This document shows positions 42,901 to 55,000 of a DNA stretch of 64,000 nucleotides, one piece after another. A program made the translations under genes and the position numbers. The notes under the pieces are model-generated. The model saw only the letters and a list, made by a program, of their open reading frames with translations. It made no database searches and was not told the origin of the DNA. This DNA comes from Diplolepis rosae (taxonomy: Eukaryota > Arthropoda > Insecta > Hymenoptera > Diplolepididae): NCBI GenBank assembly GCA_030998225.1, contig JAPYXD010000262.1, positions 62,001 to 126,000 on the forward strand, written 5' to 3'. Every line of letters starts with the position of its first letter. Position 1 is the stretch's first letter.

Positions 42901-45900
42901 TTCAGTGATTGGATTAAGGAGGTAGGCGAGGTATCCTTGTCGAAGCTCAAAGTCTCGTGAAGCATCTGGAAGTTATAAGAATCCGATACCTAGTCTAGAT
43001 GACCCAGGAGAGTGCCTAGTGCGTCAGGAGGCACTTGTCCCAGTTTGGCGACTTTGGACTATCGTAGGAGTTCAGTGGTTGGATTAAGGAGGTAGGGGAG
43101 GTATTCGTTTAAGAACTTCAAGCCTCGCCAAGGATCTCGAACTCACTTGAGTCTCATAGCTAGTTCAGATGACCCAGGAGAGTGCCTAGAGCGTCAGGAA
43201 GCACTTGTCCTAGTTTGGCGACTTTGGACTATCGTAGGAGTACAGTGGTTGGATTAAGGAGGTAGGGGAGGTATCCTTCTCGAAGCTCAAAGCCTCGCGA
43301 AGGATGTCGAACTCACTTGAGTCTGATAGCTAGTACAGATGACCCAGGAGAGTGCCTAGAGCGTCAGGAGGCACTTGTCCCAGTTTGGCGACTTTGGACT
43401 ATCGTAGGAGTTCAGTGGTTGGATTAAGGAGGTAGGGGAGGTATCCTTGTCGAAGCTCAAAGTCTCGTGAAGCATCTGGAAGTTATAAGAGTCCGATACC
43501 TAGTCTAGATGACCCAGGAGAGTGCCTAGAGCGTCAGGAGGCACTTGTCCTACTTTAGCGACTTTGGACTGTCGTAGGAGTTCAGTGGTTGGATGAAAGA
43601 GGATGCGGACGTATTCGTTTGAAAACTTCAAGCTTCGCGAAGGATCTCGAACTCACTTGAGACTGATAGCTAGTGAAGATGACACAGGAGAGTGCCTAGA
43701 GCGTCAGGAGGCACTTGTCCCAATTTGGCGACTTTGGACTACCGTAGGAGTTCAGTGGTTGGATTAAGGAGGTAGGGGACGTATTCGTTAAAAAACTTCA
43801 AGCTACGCGAAGGATATCGAACTCACTTGAGTCTGATAGCTAGTCTAGATGACCCAGGACCGTCACTAAAGCGTCAGGAGGCACTTGTCCCAGTTTGGCG
43901 ACTTTGGACTATCGTAGGAGTTCAGTGGCTGGATTAAGGAGGTAGGGGACGTATTCGTTAAAAAACTTCAAGCTACGCGAAGGACCTCGAACTCACTTGA
44001 GTCTGATAGCTAGTCTAGATGACCCAGGACCGTCACTAAAGCGTCAGGAGGCACTTGTCCCAGTTTGGCGACTTTGGACTATCGTAGGAGTTCAGTGGCT
44101 GGATTAAGGAGGTAGGGGAGGTATCCTTGTCGAAGCTCAAAGTCTCGTGAAGCATCTGGAAGTTATAAGAGTCCGATACCTAGTCTAGATGACCCAGGAG
44201 AGTGCCTAGAGCGTCAGGAGGCACTTGTCCTAGTTTGGCGACTTTGGACTATCGTAGGAGTTCAGTGGTTGGATTAAGGAGGTAGGGGAGGTATCCTTGT
44301 CGAAGCTCAAAGTCTCGTGAAGCATCTGGAAGTTATAAGAGTCCGATACCTAGTCTAGATGACCCAGGAGAGTGCCTAGAGCGTCAGGAGGCACTTGTCC
44401 TAGTTTGGCGACTTTGGACTATCGTAGGAGTTCAGTGGTTGGATTAAGGAGGTAGGGGACGTATTCGTTAAAAAACTTCAAGCTACGCGAAGGATATCGA
44501 ACTCACTTGAGTCTGATAGCTAGTCTAGATGACCCAGGACCGTCACTAAAGCGTCAGGAGGCACTTGTCCCAGTTTGGCGACTTTGGACTATCGTAGGAG
44601 TTCAGTGGCTGGATTAAGGAGGTAGGGGACGTATTCGTTAAAAAACTTCAAGCTACGCGAAGGACCTCGAACTCACTTGAGTCTGATAGCTAGTACAGAC
44701 GACCCAGGAGAGTGCCTAGAGCGGCAGGAAGCACTTGTCCTAGTTTGGCGACTTTGGGCTATCGTAGGAGTTCAGTGGTTGGATTAAGGAGGTAGGGGAG
44801 GTATCCTTGTCGAAAATCAAAGTCTCGTGAAGCATCTGGAAGTTATAAGAGTCCGATACCTAGTCTAGATGACCCAGGAGAGTGCCTAGAGCGTCAGGAG
44901 GCACTTGTCCTAGTTTGGCGACTTTGGACTAAGGTAGGAGTGCAGTGGTTGGATTAAGGAGGTAGGGGAGGTATCCTTGTCGAAGCTCAAAGTCTCGTGA
45001 AGCATCTGGAAGTTATAAGAGTCCGATACCTAGTCTAGATGAACCAGTAGAGTGCCTAGAGCGTCAGGAGGCACTTGTCCTAGTTTGGCGAATTTGGACT
45101 ATCGTAGGAATTCAGTGGTTGGATTAAGGAGGTAGGGGAGGTATTGGTTTAAGAACTTCAAGCCTCGCGAAGGATCTCGAACTCACTTGAGTCTCATAGC
45201 TAGTTCAGATGACCCAGGAGAGTGCCTAGAGCGTCAGGAAGCACTTGTCCTAGTTTGGCGACTTTGGACTATCGTAGGAGTACAGTGGTTGGATTAAGGA
45301 GGTAGGGGAGGTATCCTTCTCGAAGCTCAAAGCCTCGCGAAGGATGTCGAACTCACTTGAGTCTGATAGCTAGTACAGATGACCCAGGACCGCCCCTAGA
45401 GCGTCAGGAGGCACTTGTCCCAATTTGGCGACTTTGGACTATCGTAGGAGTTCAGTGGTTGAATTAAGGAGGTAGGGGACGTATTCGTTAAAAAACTTCA
45501 AGCTACGCGAAGGATATCGAACTCACTTGAGTCTGATAGCTAGTCTAGATGACCCAGGACCGTCACTAAAGCGTCAGGAGGCACTTGTCCCAGTTTGGCG
45601 ACTTTGGACTATCGTAGGAGTTCAGTGGTTGGATTAAGGAGGTAGGCGAGGTATCCTTGTCGAAGCTCAAAGTCTCGTGAAGCATCTGGAAGTTATAAGA
45701 GTCCGATGCCTAGTCTAGATGACCCAGGAGAGTGCCTAGAGCGTCAGGAGGCACTTGTCCTAGTTTGGCGACTTTGAACTATCGTAGGAGTTCAGTGGTT
45801 GGATTAAGGAGGTAGGGGAGGTATTCGTTTAAGAACTTCAAGCCTCGCGAAGGATCTCGAAATCATTTGAGTCTGATAGCTAGTTCAGATGACCCAGGAG

Positions 45901-48900
45901 AGTGCCTAGAGCGTCAGGAAGCACTTGTCCTAGTTTGGCGACTTTGGACTATCGTAGGAGTTCAGTGGTTGGATGAAGGAGGTAGGGGAGGTATCTTTGT
46001 CGATGCCCAAAGTCTCGTGAAGCATCTGGAAGTTATAAGAGTCCGATACATAGTCTAGATCACCCAGGACCGTCACTAAAACGTCAGGAGGCACTTGTCC
46101 CACTTTAGGGACTTTGGACTATCGTAGGAGTTCAGTGGTTCGATCAAGGAGGTTGGGGAGGTATTTGTTTAAAAGCTTCAAGCCTCGCGAAGAGTCTCAA
46201 ACTCACTTGAGTCTGATAGCAAGTACAGATGACACAGGAAAGTGCCTAGAGCGTCAGGAGGCACTTGTCCTAGTTTGGCGACTTTGGACTAAGGTAGGAG
46301 TGCAGTGGTTGGATTAAGGAGGTAGGGGAGGTATCCTTGTCGAAGCTCAAAGTCTCGTGAAGCATCTGGAAGTTATAAGAGTCCGATACCTAGTCTAGAT
46401 GAACCAGGAGAGTGCCTAGAGCGTCAGGAGGCACTTGTCCTAGTTTGGCGACTTTGGACTATCGTAGGAGTTCAGTGGTTGGATTAAGGAGGTAGGGGAG
46501 GTATTCGTTTAAGAACTTCAAGCCTCGCGAAGGATCTCGAACTCACTTGAGTCTCATAGCTAGTTCAGATGACCCAGGAGAGTGCCTAGAGCGTCAGGAA
46601 GCACTTGTCCTAGTTCGGCGACTTTGGACTATCGTAGGAGTACAGTGGTTTGATTAAGGAGGTAGGGGAGGTATCCTTCTCGAAGCTCAAAGCCTCGCGA
46701 AGGATGTCGAACTCACTTGAGTCTGATAGCTAGTACAGACGACCCAGGAGAGTGCCTAGAGCGTCAGGAAGCACTTGTCCTAGTTTGGCGACTTTGGGCT
46801 ATCGTAGGAGTTCAGTGGTTGGATTAAGGAGGTAGGGGAGGTATCCTTGTCGAAGATCAAAGTCTCGTGAAGCATCTGGAAGTTATAAGAGTCCGATACC
46901 TAGTCTAGATGACCCAGGAGAGTGCCTAGAGCGTCAGGAGGCACTTGTCCTAGTTTGGCGACTTTGGACTAAGGTAGGAGTGCAGTGGTTGGATTAAGGA
47001 GGTAGGGGACGTATTCGTTAAAAAACTTCAAGCTACGCGAAGGATATCGAACTCACATGAGTCTGATAGCTAGTCTAGATGACCCAGGACCGTCACTAAA
47101 GCGTCAGGAGGCACTTGTCCCAGTTTGGCGACTTTGGACTATCGTAGGAGTTCAGTGGTTGGATTAAGGAGGTAGGGGACGTATTCGTTAAAAAACTTCA
47201 AGCTACGCGAAGGATATCGAACTCACATGAGTCTGATAGCTAGTCTAGATGACCCAGGACCGTCACTAAAGCGTCAGGAGGCACTTGTCCCAGTTTGGCG
47301 ACTTTGGACTATCGTAGGAGTTCAGTGGTTGGATGAAGGAGGTTGGGGAGGTATTCGTTAAAAATCTTCAAGCTACGCGAAGGATATCGAACTCACTTGA
47401 GTCTGATAGCTAGTAAAGAAGACCCAGTAGAGTGCCTAGAGCGTCAGGAGGCACTTGTCCTAGTTTGGCGACTTTGGACTATCGTAGGAGTTCAGTGGTT
47501 GGATGAAGGAGGTTGGGGAGGTATTCGTTAAAAAAACTTCAAGCTACGCGAAGGATATCGAACTCACTTCAGTCACATAGCTAGTACAGATAACCCAGGA
47601 CCGCCCCTAGAGCGTCAGGAGGCACTTGTCCCAGTTTGGCGACTTTGGACTATCGTAGGAGTTCAGTGGTTGGATTAAGGAGGTAGGTGAGGTATCCTTG
47701 TCGAAGCTCAAAGTCTCGTGAAGCATCTGGAAGTTATAAGAGTCCGATACCTAGTCTAGATGACCCAGGAGAATGCATAGAGCGTCAGGAGGCACCTGAA
47801 CTACTTTAGCGACTTTGGACTGTCGTAGGAGTTCAGTCATTGGATTAAGGAGGTAGGTGAGGTATCCTTGTCGAAGCTCAAAGTCTCGTGAAGCATCTGG
47901 AAGTTATAAGAGTCCGATACCTAGTCTAGATGACCCAGGAGAATGCATAGAGCGTCAGGAGGCACCTGAACTACTTTAGCGACTTTGGACTGTCGTAGGA
48001 GTTCAGTGGTTGGATTAAGGAGGTAGGTGAGGTATCCTTGTCGAAGCTCAAAGTCTCGTGAAGCATCTGGAAGTTATAAGAGTCCGATACCTAGTCTAGA
48101 TGACCCAGGAGAATGCATAGAGCGTCAGGAGGCACTTGTCCTAGTTTGGCGACTTTGGACTATCGTAGGAGTTCAGTGGTTGGATTAAGGAGGTAGGGGA
48201 GGTATTCGTTTAAGAACTTCAAGCCTCGCGAAGGATCTCGAACTCACTTGAGTCTCATAGCTAGTTCAGATGACCCAGGAGAGTGCCTAGAGCGTCAGGA
48301 AGCACTTGTCCTAGTTCGGCGACTTTGGACTATCGTAGGAGTACAGTGGTTTGATTAAGGAGGTAGGGGAGGTATCCTTCTCGAAGCTCAAAGCCTCGCG
48401 AAGGATGTCGAACTCACTTGAGTCTGATAGCTAGTACAGACGACCCAGGAGAGTGCCTAGAGCGTCAGGAAGCACTTGTCCTAGTTTGGCGACTTTGGGC
48501 TATCGTAGGAGTACAGTGGTTGGATTAAGGAGGTAGGGGAGGTATCCTTGTCGAAGATCAAAGTCTCGTGAAGCATCTGGAAGTTATAAGAGTCCGATAC
48601 CTAGTCTAGATGACCCAGGAGAGTGCCTAGAGCGTCAGGAGGCACTTGTCCTAGTTTGGCGACTTTGGACTAAGGTAGGAGTGCAGTGGTTGGATTAAGG
48701 AGGTAGGGGAGGTATCCTTGTCGAAGCTCAAAGTCTCGTGAAGCATCTGGAAGTTATAAGAGTCCGATACCTAGTCTAGATGAACCAGTAGAGTGCCTAG
48801 AGCGTCAGGAGGCACTTGTCCTAGTTTGGCGACTTTGGACTATCGTAGGAATTCAGTGGTTGGATTAAGGAGGTAGGGGAGGTATTCGTTTGAAAACTTC

Positions 48901-49210
48901 AAGCTTCGCGAAGGATCTCGAACTCACATGAGTCTGATAGCTAGTCTAGATGACCCAGGACCGTCACTAAAGCGTCAGGAGGCACTTGTCCCAGTTTGGC
49001 GACTTTGGACTATCGTAGGAGTTCAGTGGTTGGATTAAGGAGGTAGGGGACGTATTCGTTAAAAACTTCAAGCTACGCGAAGGATATCGAACTCACATGG
49101 AGTCTGATAGCTAGTCTAGATGACCCAGGACCGTCACTAAAGCGTCAGGAGGCACTTGTCCCAGTTTGGCGACTTTGGACTATCGTAGGAGTTCAGTGGT
49201 TGGATGAAGG
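36950..49210 (+). repeat. Large satellite block, first copy
   Basis: This block is repeated as 52082-64000. From about 36950 to 39530 the offset is 15132 (89 monomers plus 2 bases). From about 39870 onward it is 14792, then 14790 (87 monomers), because the first copy has two extra monomers near 39530-39870 and there are 1-2-base changes in A runs and elsewhere. Rare variants agree between the copies, for example TTTCGCGACTTTGGACTATC at 38965/54097, ATACATAGTCTAGATCACCC at 46048/60838, and AACTCACTTCAGTCACATAG at about 47560/62350. Just before 36950 the copies differ (CAATTTGG versus CAGTTTGG), which marks the left boundary. Confidence 0.88.
40360..43060 (+). repeat. Nine-monomer (1530-bp) higher-order unit, two copies
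   Basis: Rare variants recur exactly 1530 bases apart: AAATCATTTGAGTCTG at 40420 and 41950, CTCGTAGGAATTC at 41021 and 42551, and AGAGCCTAGAGCG with TTGTCATAG at 41141 and 42671. The same pair of pairs is present again in the large second block at about 55150-57850. This is an ordinary higher-order repeat nested inside the larger duplication. Confidence 0.8.
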
Positions 49211-50030
49211 AGGTTGGGGAGGTATTCGTTAAAAATCTTCAAGCTACGCGAAGGATATCGAACTCACTTGAGTCTGATAGCTAGTCTAGATGACCCAGGA
49301 CCGTCACTAAAGCGTCAGGAGGCACTTGTCCCAGTTTGGCGACTTTGGACTATCGTAGGAGTTCAGTGGTTGGATGAAGGAGGTTGGGGAGGTATTCGTT
49401 AAAAAAACTTCAAGCTACGCGAAGGATATCGAACTCACTTCAGTCACATAGCTAGTACAGATAACCCAGGACCGCCCCTAGAGCGTCAGGAGGCACTTGT
49501 CCCAGTTTGGCGACTTTGGACTATCGTAGGAGTTCAGTGGTTGGATTAAGGAGGTAGGTGAGGTATCCTTGTCGAAGCTCAAAGTCTCGTGAAGCATCTG
49601 GAAGTTATAAGAGTCCGATACCTAGTCTAGATGACCCAGGAGAATGCATAGAGCGTCAGGAGGCACCTGAACTACTTTAGCGACTTTGGACTGTCGTAGG
49701 AGTTCAGTGATTGGATTAAGGAGGTAGGTGAGGTATCCTTGTCGAAGCTCAAAGTCTCGTGAAGCATCTGGAAGTTATAAGAGTCCGATACCTAGTCTAG
49801 ATGACCCAGGAGAATGCATAGAGCGTCAGGAGGCACCTGAACTACTTTAGCGACTTTGGACTGTCGTAGGAGTTCAGTGGTTGGATTAAGGAGGTAGGTG
49901 AGGTATCCTTGTCGAAGCTCAAAGTCTCGTGAAGCATCTGGAAGTTATAAGAGTCCGATACCTAGTCTAGATGACCCAGGAGAATGCATAGAGCGTCAGG
50001 AGGCACCTGAACTACTTTAGCGACTTTGGA
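47690..50030 (+). repeat. Local amplification of the GAATGCATAGAGCG monomer variant
   Basis: Monomers with GAATGCATAG instead of GAGTGCCTAG appear as three in a row at 47771, 47941 and 48111, and again as three in a row near 49641, 49811 and 49981. The second large block has its own set near 62560, 62730 and 62900. Adjacent identical variants show single-monomer duplication followed by copying of the group over about 1.87 kb (11 monomers plus 1 base). Confidence 0.75.
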
Positions 50031-52081
50031 CTATCGTAGGAGTTCAGTTGTTGGATTAAGGAGGTAGGGGACGTATTCGTTAAAAAACTTCAAGCTACGC
50101 GAAGGATATCGAACTCACTTGAGTCTGATAGCTAGTCTAGATGACCCAGGACCGTCACTAAAGCGTCAGGAGGCACTTGTCCCAGTTTGGCGACTTTGGA
50201 CTATCGTAGGAGTTCAGTGGTTGGATTAAGGAGGTAGGGGACGTATTCGTTTCGAAGCTACAAGCTCCGCGAAGGACCTCGAACTCACTTGAGTCTGATA
50301 GCTAGTACAGACGACCCAGGAGAGTGCCTAGAGCGTCAGGAAGCACTTGTCCTAGTTTGGCGACTTTGGGCTATCGTAGGAGTTCAGTGGTTGGATTAAG
50401 GAGGTAGGGGAGGTATCCTTGTCGAAGCTCAAAGTCTCGTGAAGCATCTGGAAGTTATAAGAGTCCGATACCTAGTCTAGATGACCCAGGAGAGTGCCTA
50501 GAGCGTCAGGAGGCACCTGAACTACTTTAGCGACTTTGGACTGTCGTAGGAGTTCAGTGATTGGATTAAGGAGGTAGGGGACGTATTCGTTAAAAAACTT
50601 CAAGCTACGCGAAGGATATCGAACTCACTTCAGTCTGATAGCTAGTCTAGATGACCCAGGACCGTCACTAAAGCGTCAGGAGGCACTTGTCCCAGTTTGG
50701 CGACTTTGGACTATCGTAGGAGTTCAGTGGTTGGATTAAGGAGGTAGGGGAGGTATCCTTGTCGAAGCTCAAAGTCTCGTGAAGCATCTGGAAGTTATAA
50801 GAGTCCGATACCTAGTCTAGATGACCCAGGAGAGTGCCTAGAGCGTCAGGAGGCACTTGTCCTAGTTTGGCGACTTTGGGCTATCGTAGGAGTTCAGTGG
50901 TTGGATTAAGGAGGTAGGGGAGGTATCCTTGTCGAAGATCAAAGTCTCGTGAAGCATCTGGAAGTTATAAGAGTCCGATACCTAGTCTAGATGACCCAGG
51001 AGAGTGCCTAGAGCGTCAGGAGGCACTTGTCCTAGTTTGGCGACTTTGGGCTATCGTAGGAGTTCAGTGGTTGGATTAAGGAGGTAGGGGAGGTATCCTT
51101 GTCGAAGCTCAAAGTCTCGTGAAGCATCTGGAAGTTATAAGAGTCCGATACCTAGTCTAGATGACCCAGGAGAGTGCCTAGAGCGTCAGGAGGCACTTGT
51201 CCTAGTTTGGCGACTTTGGGCTATCGTAGGAGTTCAGTGGTTGGATTAAGGAGGTAGGGGAGGTATCCTTGTCGAAAATCAAAGTCTCGTGAAGCATCTG
51301 GAAGTTATAAGAGTCCGATACCTAGTCTAGATGACCCAGGAGAGTGCCTAGAGCGTCAGGAGGCACTTGTCCTACTTTGGCGACTTTGGACTAAGGTAGG
51401 AGTGCAGTGGTTGGATTAAGGAGGTAGGGGAGGTATCCTTGTCGAAGCTCACAGTCTCGTGAAGCATCTGGAAATTATAAGAGTCCGATACCTAGTCTAG
51501 ATGAACCAGTAGAGTGCCTAGAGCGTCAGGAGGCACTTGTCCTAGTTTGGCGACTTTGGACTATCGTAGGAATTCAGTGGTTGGATTAAGGAGGTAGGGG
51601 AGGTATTGGTTTAAGAACTTCAAGCCTCGCGAAGGATCTCGAACTCACTTGAGTCTCATAGCTAGTTCAGATGACCCAGGAGAGTGCCTAGAGCGTCAGG
51701 AAGCACTTGTCCTAGTTTGGCGACTTTGGACTATCGTAGGAGTACAGTGGTTGGATTAAGGAGGTAGGGGAGGTATCCTTCTCGAAGCTCAAAGCCTCGC
51801 GAAGGATGTCGAACTCACTTGAGTCTGATAGCTAGTACAGATGACCCAGGACCGCCCCTAGAGCGTCAGGAGGCACTTGTCCCAATTTGGCGACTTTGGA
51901 CTATCGTAGGAGTTCAGTGGTTGGATTAAGGAGGTAGGGGACGTATTCGTTAAAAAACTTCAAGCTACGCGAAGGATATCGAACTCACTTGAGTCTGATA
52001 GCTAGTCTAGATGACCCAGGACCGTCACTAAAGCGTCAGGAGGCACTTGTCCCAGTTTGGCGACTTTGGACTATCGTAGGA

Positions 52082-55000
52082 GTTCAGTGGTTGGATTAAG
52101 GAGGTAGGGGACGTATTCGTTAAAAAACTTCAAGCTACGCGAAGGATATCGAACTCACATGAGTCTGATAGCTAGTCTAGATGACCCAGGACCGTCACTA
52201 AAGCGTCAGGAGGCACTTGTCCCAGTTTGGCGACTTTGGACTATCGTAGGAGTTCAGTGGTTGGATTAAGGAGGTAGGCGAGGTATCCTTGTCGAAGCTC
52301 AAAGTCTCGTGAAGCATCTGGAAGTTATAAGAGTCCGATACCTAGTCTAGATGACCCAGGAGAGTGCCTAGAGCGTCAGGAGGCACTTGTCCTAGTTTGG
52401 CGACTTTGAACTATCGTAGGAGTTCAGTGGTTGGATTAAGGAGGTAGGGGAGGTATTCGTTTAAGAACTTCAAGCTACGCGAAGGATATCGAACTCACTT
52501 GAGTCTGATAGCTAGTCTAGATGACGCAGGACCGTCACTAAAGCGTCAGGAGGCACTTGTCCCAGTTTGGCGACTTTGGACTATCGTAGGAGTTCAGTGG
52601 TTGGATTAAGGAGGTAGGGGACGTATTCGTTAAAAAACTTCAAGCTACGCGAAGGACCTCGAACTCACTTGAGTCTGATAGCTAGTACAGACGACCCAGG
52701 AGAGTGCCTAGAGCGGCAGGAAGCACTTGTCCTATTTTGGCGACTTTGGGCTATCGTAGGAGTTCAGTGGTTGGATTAAGGAGGTAGGGGAGGTATCCTT
52801 GTCGAAAATCAAAGTCTCGTGAAGCATCTGGAAGTTATAAGAGTCCGATACCTAGTCTAGATGACCCAGGAGAGTGCCTAGAGCGTCAGGAGGCACTTGT
52901 CCTAGTTTGGCGACTTTGGACTAAGGTAGGAGTGCAGTGGTTGGATTAAGGAGGTAGGGGAGGTATCCTTGTCGAAGCTCAAAGTCTCGTGAAGCATCTG
53001 GAAGTTATAAGAGTCCGATACCTAGTCTAGATGAACCAGTAGAGTGCCTAGAGCGTCAGGAGGCACTTGTCCTAGTTTGGCGACTTTGGACTATCGTAGG
53101 AATTCAGTGGTTGGATTAAGGAGGTAGGGGAGGTATTGGTTTAAGAACTTCAAGCCTCGCGAAGGATCTCGAACTCACTTGAGTCTCATAGCTAGTTCAG
53201 ATGACCCAGGAGAGTGCCTAGAGCGTCAGGAAGCACTTGTCCTAGTTTGGCGACTTTGGACTATCGTAGGAGTACAGTGGTTGGATTAAGGAGGTAGGGG
53301 AGGTATCCTTCTCGAAGCTCAAAGCCTCGCGAAGGATGACGAACTCACTTGAGTCTGATAGCTAGTACAGATGACCCAGGAGAGTGCCTAGAGCGTCAGG
53401 AGGCACTTGTCCCAGTTTGGCGACTTTGGACTAAGGTAGGAGTTCAGTGGTTGGATTAAGGAGGTAGGGGACGTATTCGTTAAAAAACTTCAAGCTACGC
53501 GAAGGATATCGAACTCACTTGAGTCTGATAGCTAGTCTAGATGACCCAGGACCGTCACTAAAGCGTCAGGAGGCACTTGTCCCAGTTTGGCGACTTTGGA
53601 CTATCGTAGGAGTTCAGTGGTTGGATTAAGGAGGTAGGGGACGTATTCGTTAAAAAACTTCAAGCTACGCGAAGGATATCGAACTCACATGAGTCTGATA
53701 GCTAGTCTAGATGACCCAGGACCGTCACTAAAGCGTCAGGAGGCACTTGTCCCAGTTTGGCGAATTTGGACTATCGTAGGAGTTCAGTGGTTGGATTAAG
53801 GAGGTAGGCGAGGTATCCTTGTCGAAGCTCAAAGTCTCGTGAAGCATCTGGAAGTTATAAGAGTCCGATACCTAGTCTAGATGACCCAGGAGAGTGCCTA
53901 GAGCGTCAGGAGGCACTTGTCCTAGTTTGGCGACTTTGAACTATCGTAGGAGTTCAGTGGTTGGATTAAGGAGGTAGGGGAGGTATTCGTTTAAGAACTT
54001 CAAGCCTCGCGAAGGATCTCGAAATCATTTGAGTCTGATAGCTAGTTCAGATGACCCAGGAGAGTGCCTAGAGCGTCAGGAAGCACTTGTCCTAGTTTCG
54101 CGACTTTGGACTATCGTAGGAGTTCAGTGGTTGGATGAAGGAGGTAGGGGAGGTATCTTTGTCGATGCCCAAAGTCTCGTGAAGCATCTGGAAGTTATAA
54201 GAGTCCGATACCTAGTCTAGATGACACAGGAGAGTGCCTAGAGCGTCAGGAGGCACTTGTCCTAGTTTGGCGACTTTGGACTAAGGTAGGAGTGCAGTGG
54301 TTGGATTAAGGAGGTAGTGGACGTATTCGTTAAAAAACTTCAAGCTACGCGAAGGATATCGAACTCACATGAGTCTGATAGCTAGTCTAGATGACCCAGG
54401 ACCGTCACTAAAGCGTCAGGAGGCACTTGTCCCAGTTTGGCGACTTTGGACTATCGTAGGAGTTCAGTGGTTGGATTAAGGAGGTAGGGGACGTATTCGT
54501 TAAAAAACTTCAAGCTACGCGAAGGACCTCGAACTCACTTGAGTCTGATAGCTAGTACAGACGACCCAGGAGAGTGCCTAGAGCGTCAGGAAGCACTTGT
54601 CCTAGTTTGGCGACTTTGGACTCTCGTAGGAATTCAGTGGTTGGATTAAGGAGGTAGGGGAGGTATCCTTGTCGAAGCTCAAAGTCTCGTGAAGCATCTG
54701 GAAGTTATAAGAGTCCGATACCTAGTCTAGATGACCCAGGAGAGTGCCTAGAGCGTCAGGAGGCACTTGTCCTACTTTAGCGACTTTGGACTATCGTAGG
54801 AGTTCAGTGGTTGGATTAAGGAGGTAGGGGACGTATTCGTTAAAAAACTTCAAGCTACGCGAAGGATATCGAACTCACATGAGTCTGATACCTAGTCTAG
54901 ATGAACCAGTAGAGTGCCTAAAGCGTCAGGAGGCACTTGTCCCAGTTTGGCGACTTTGGACTATCGTAGGAGTTCAGTGGTTGGATTAAGGAGGTAGGGG

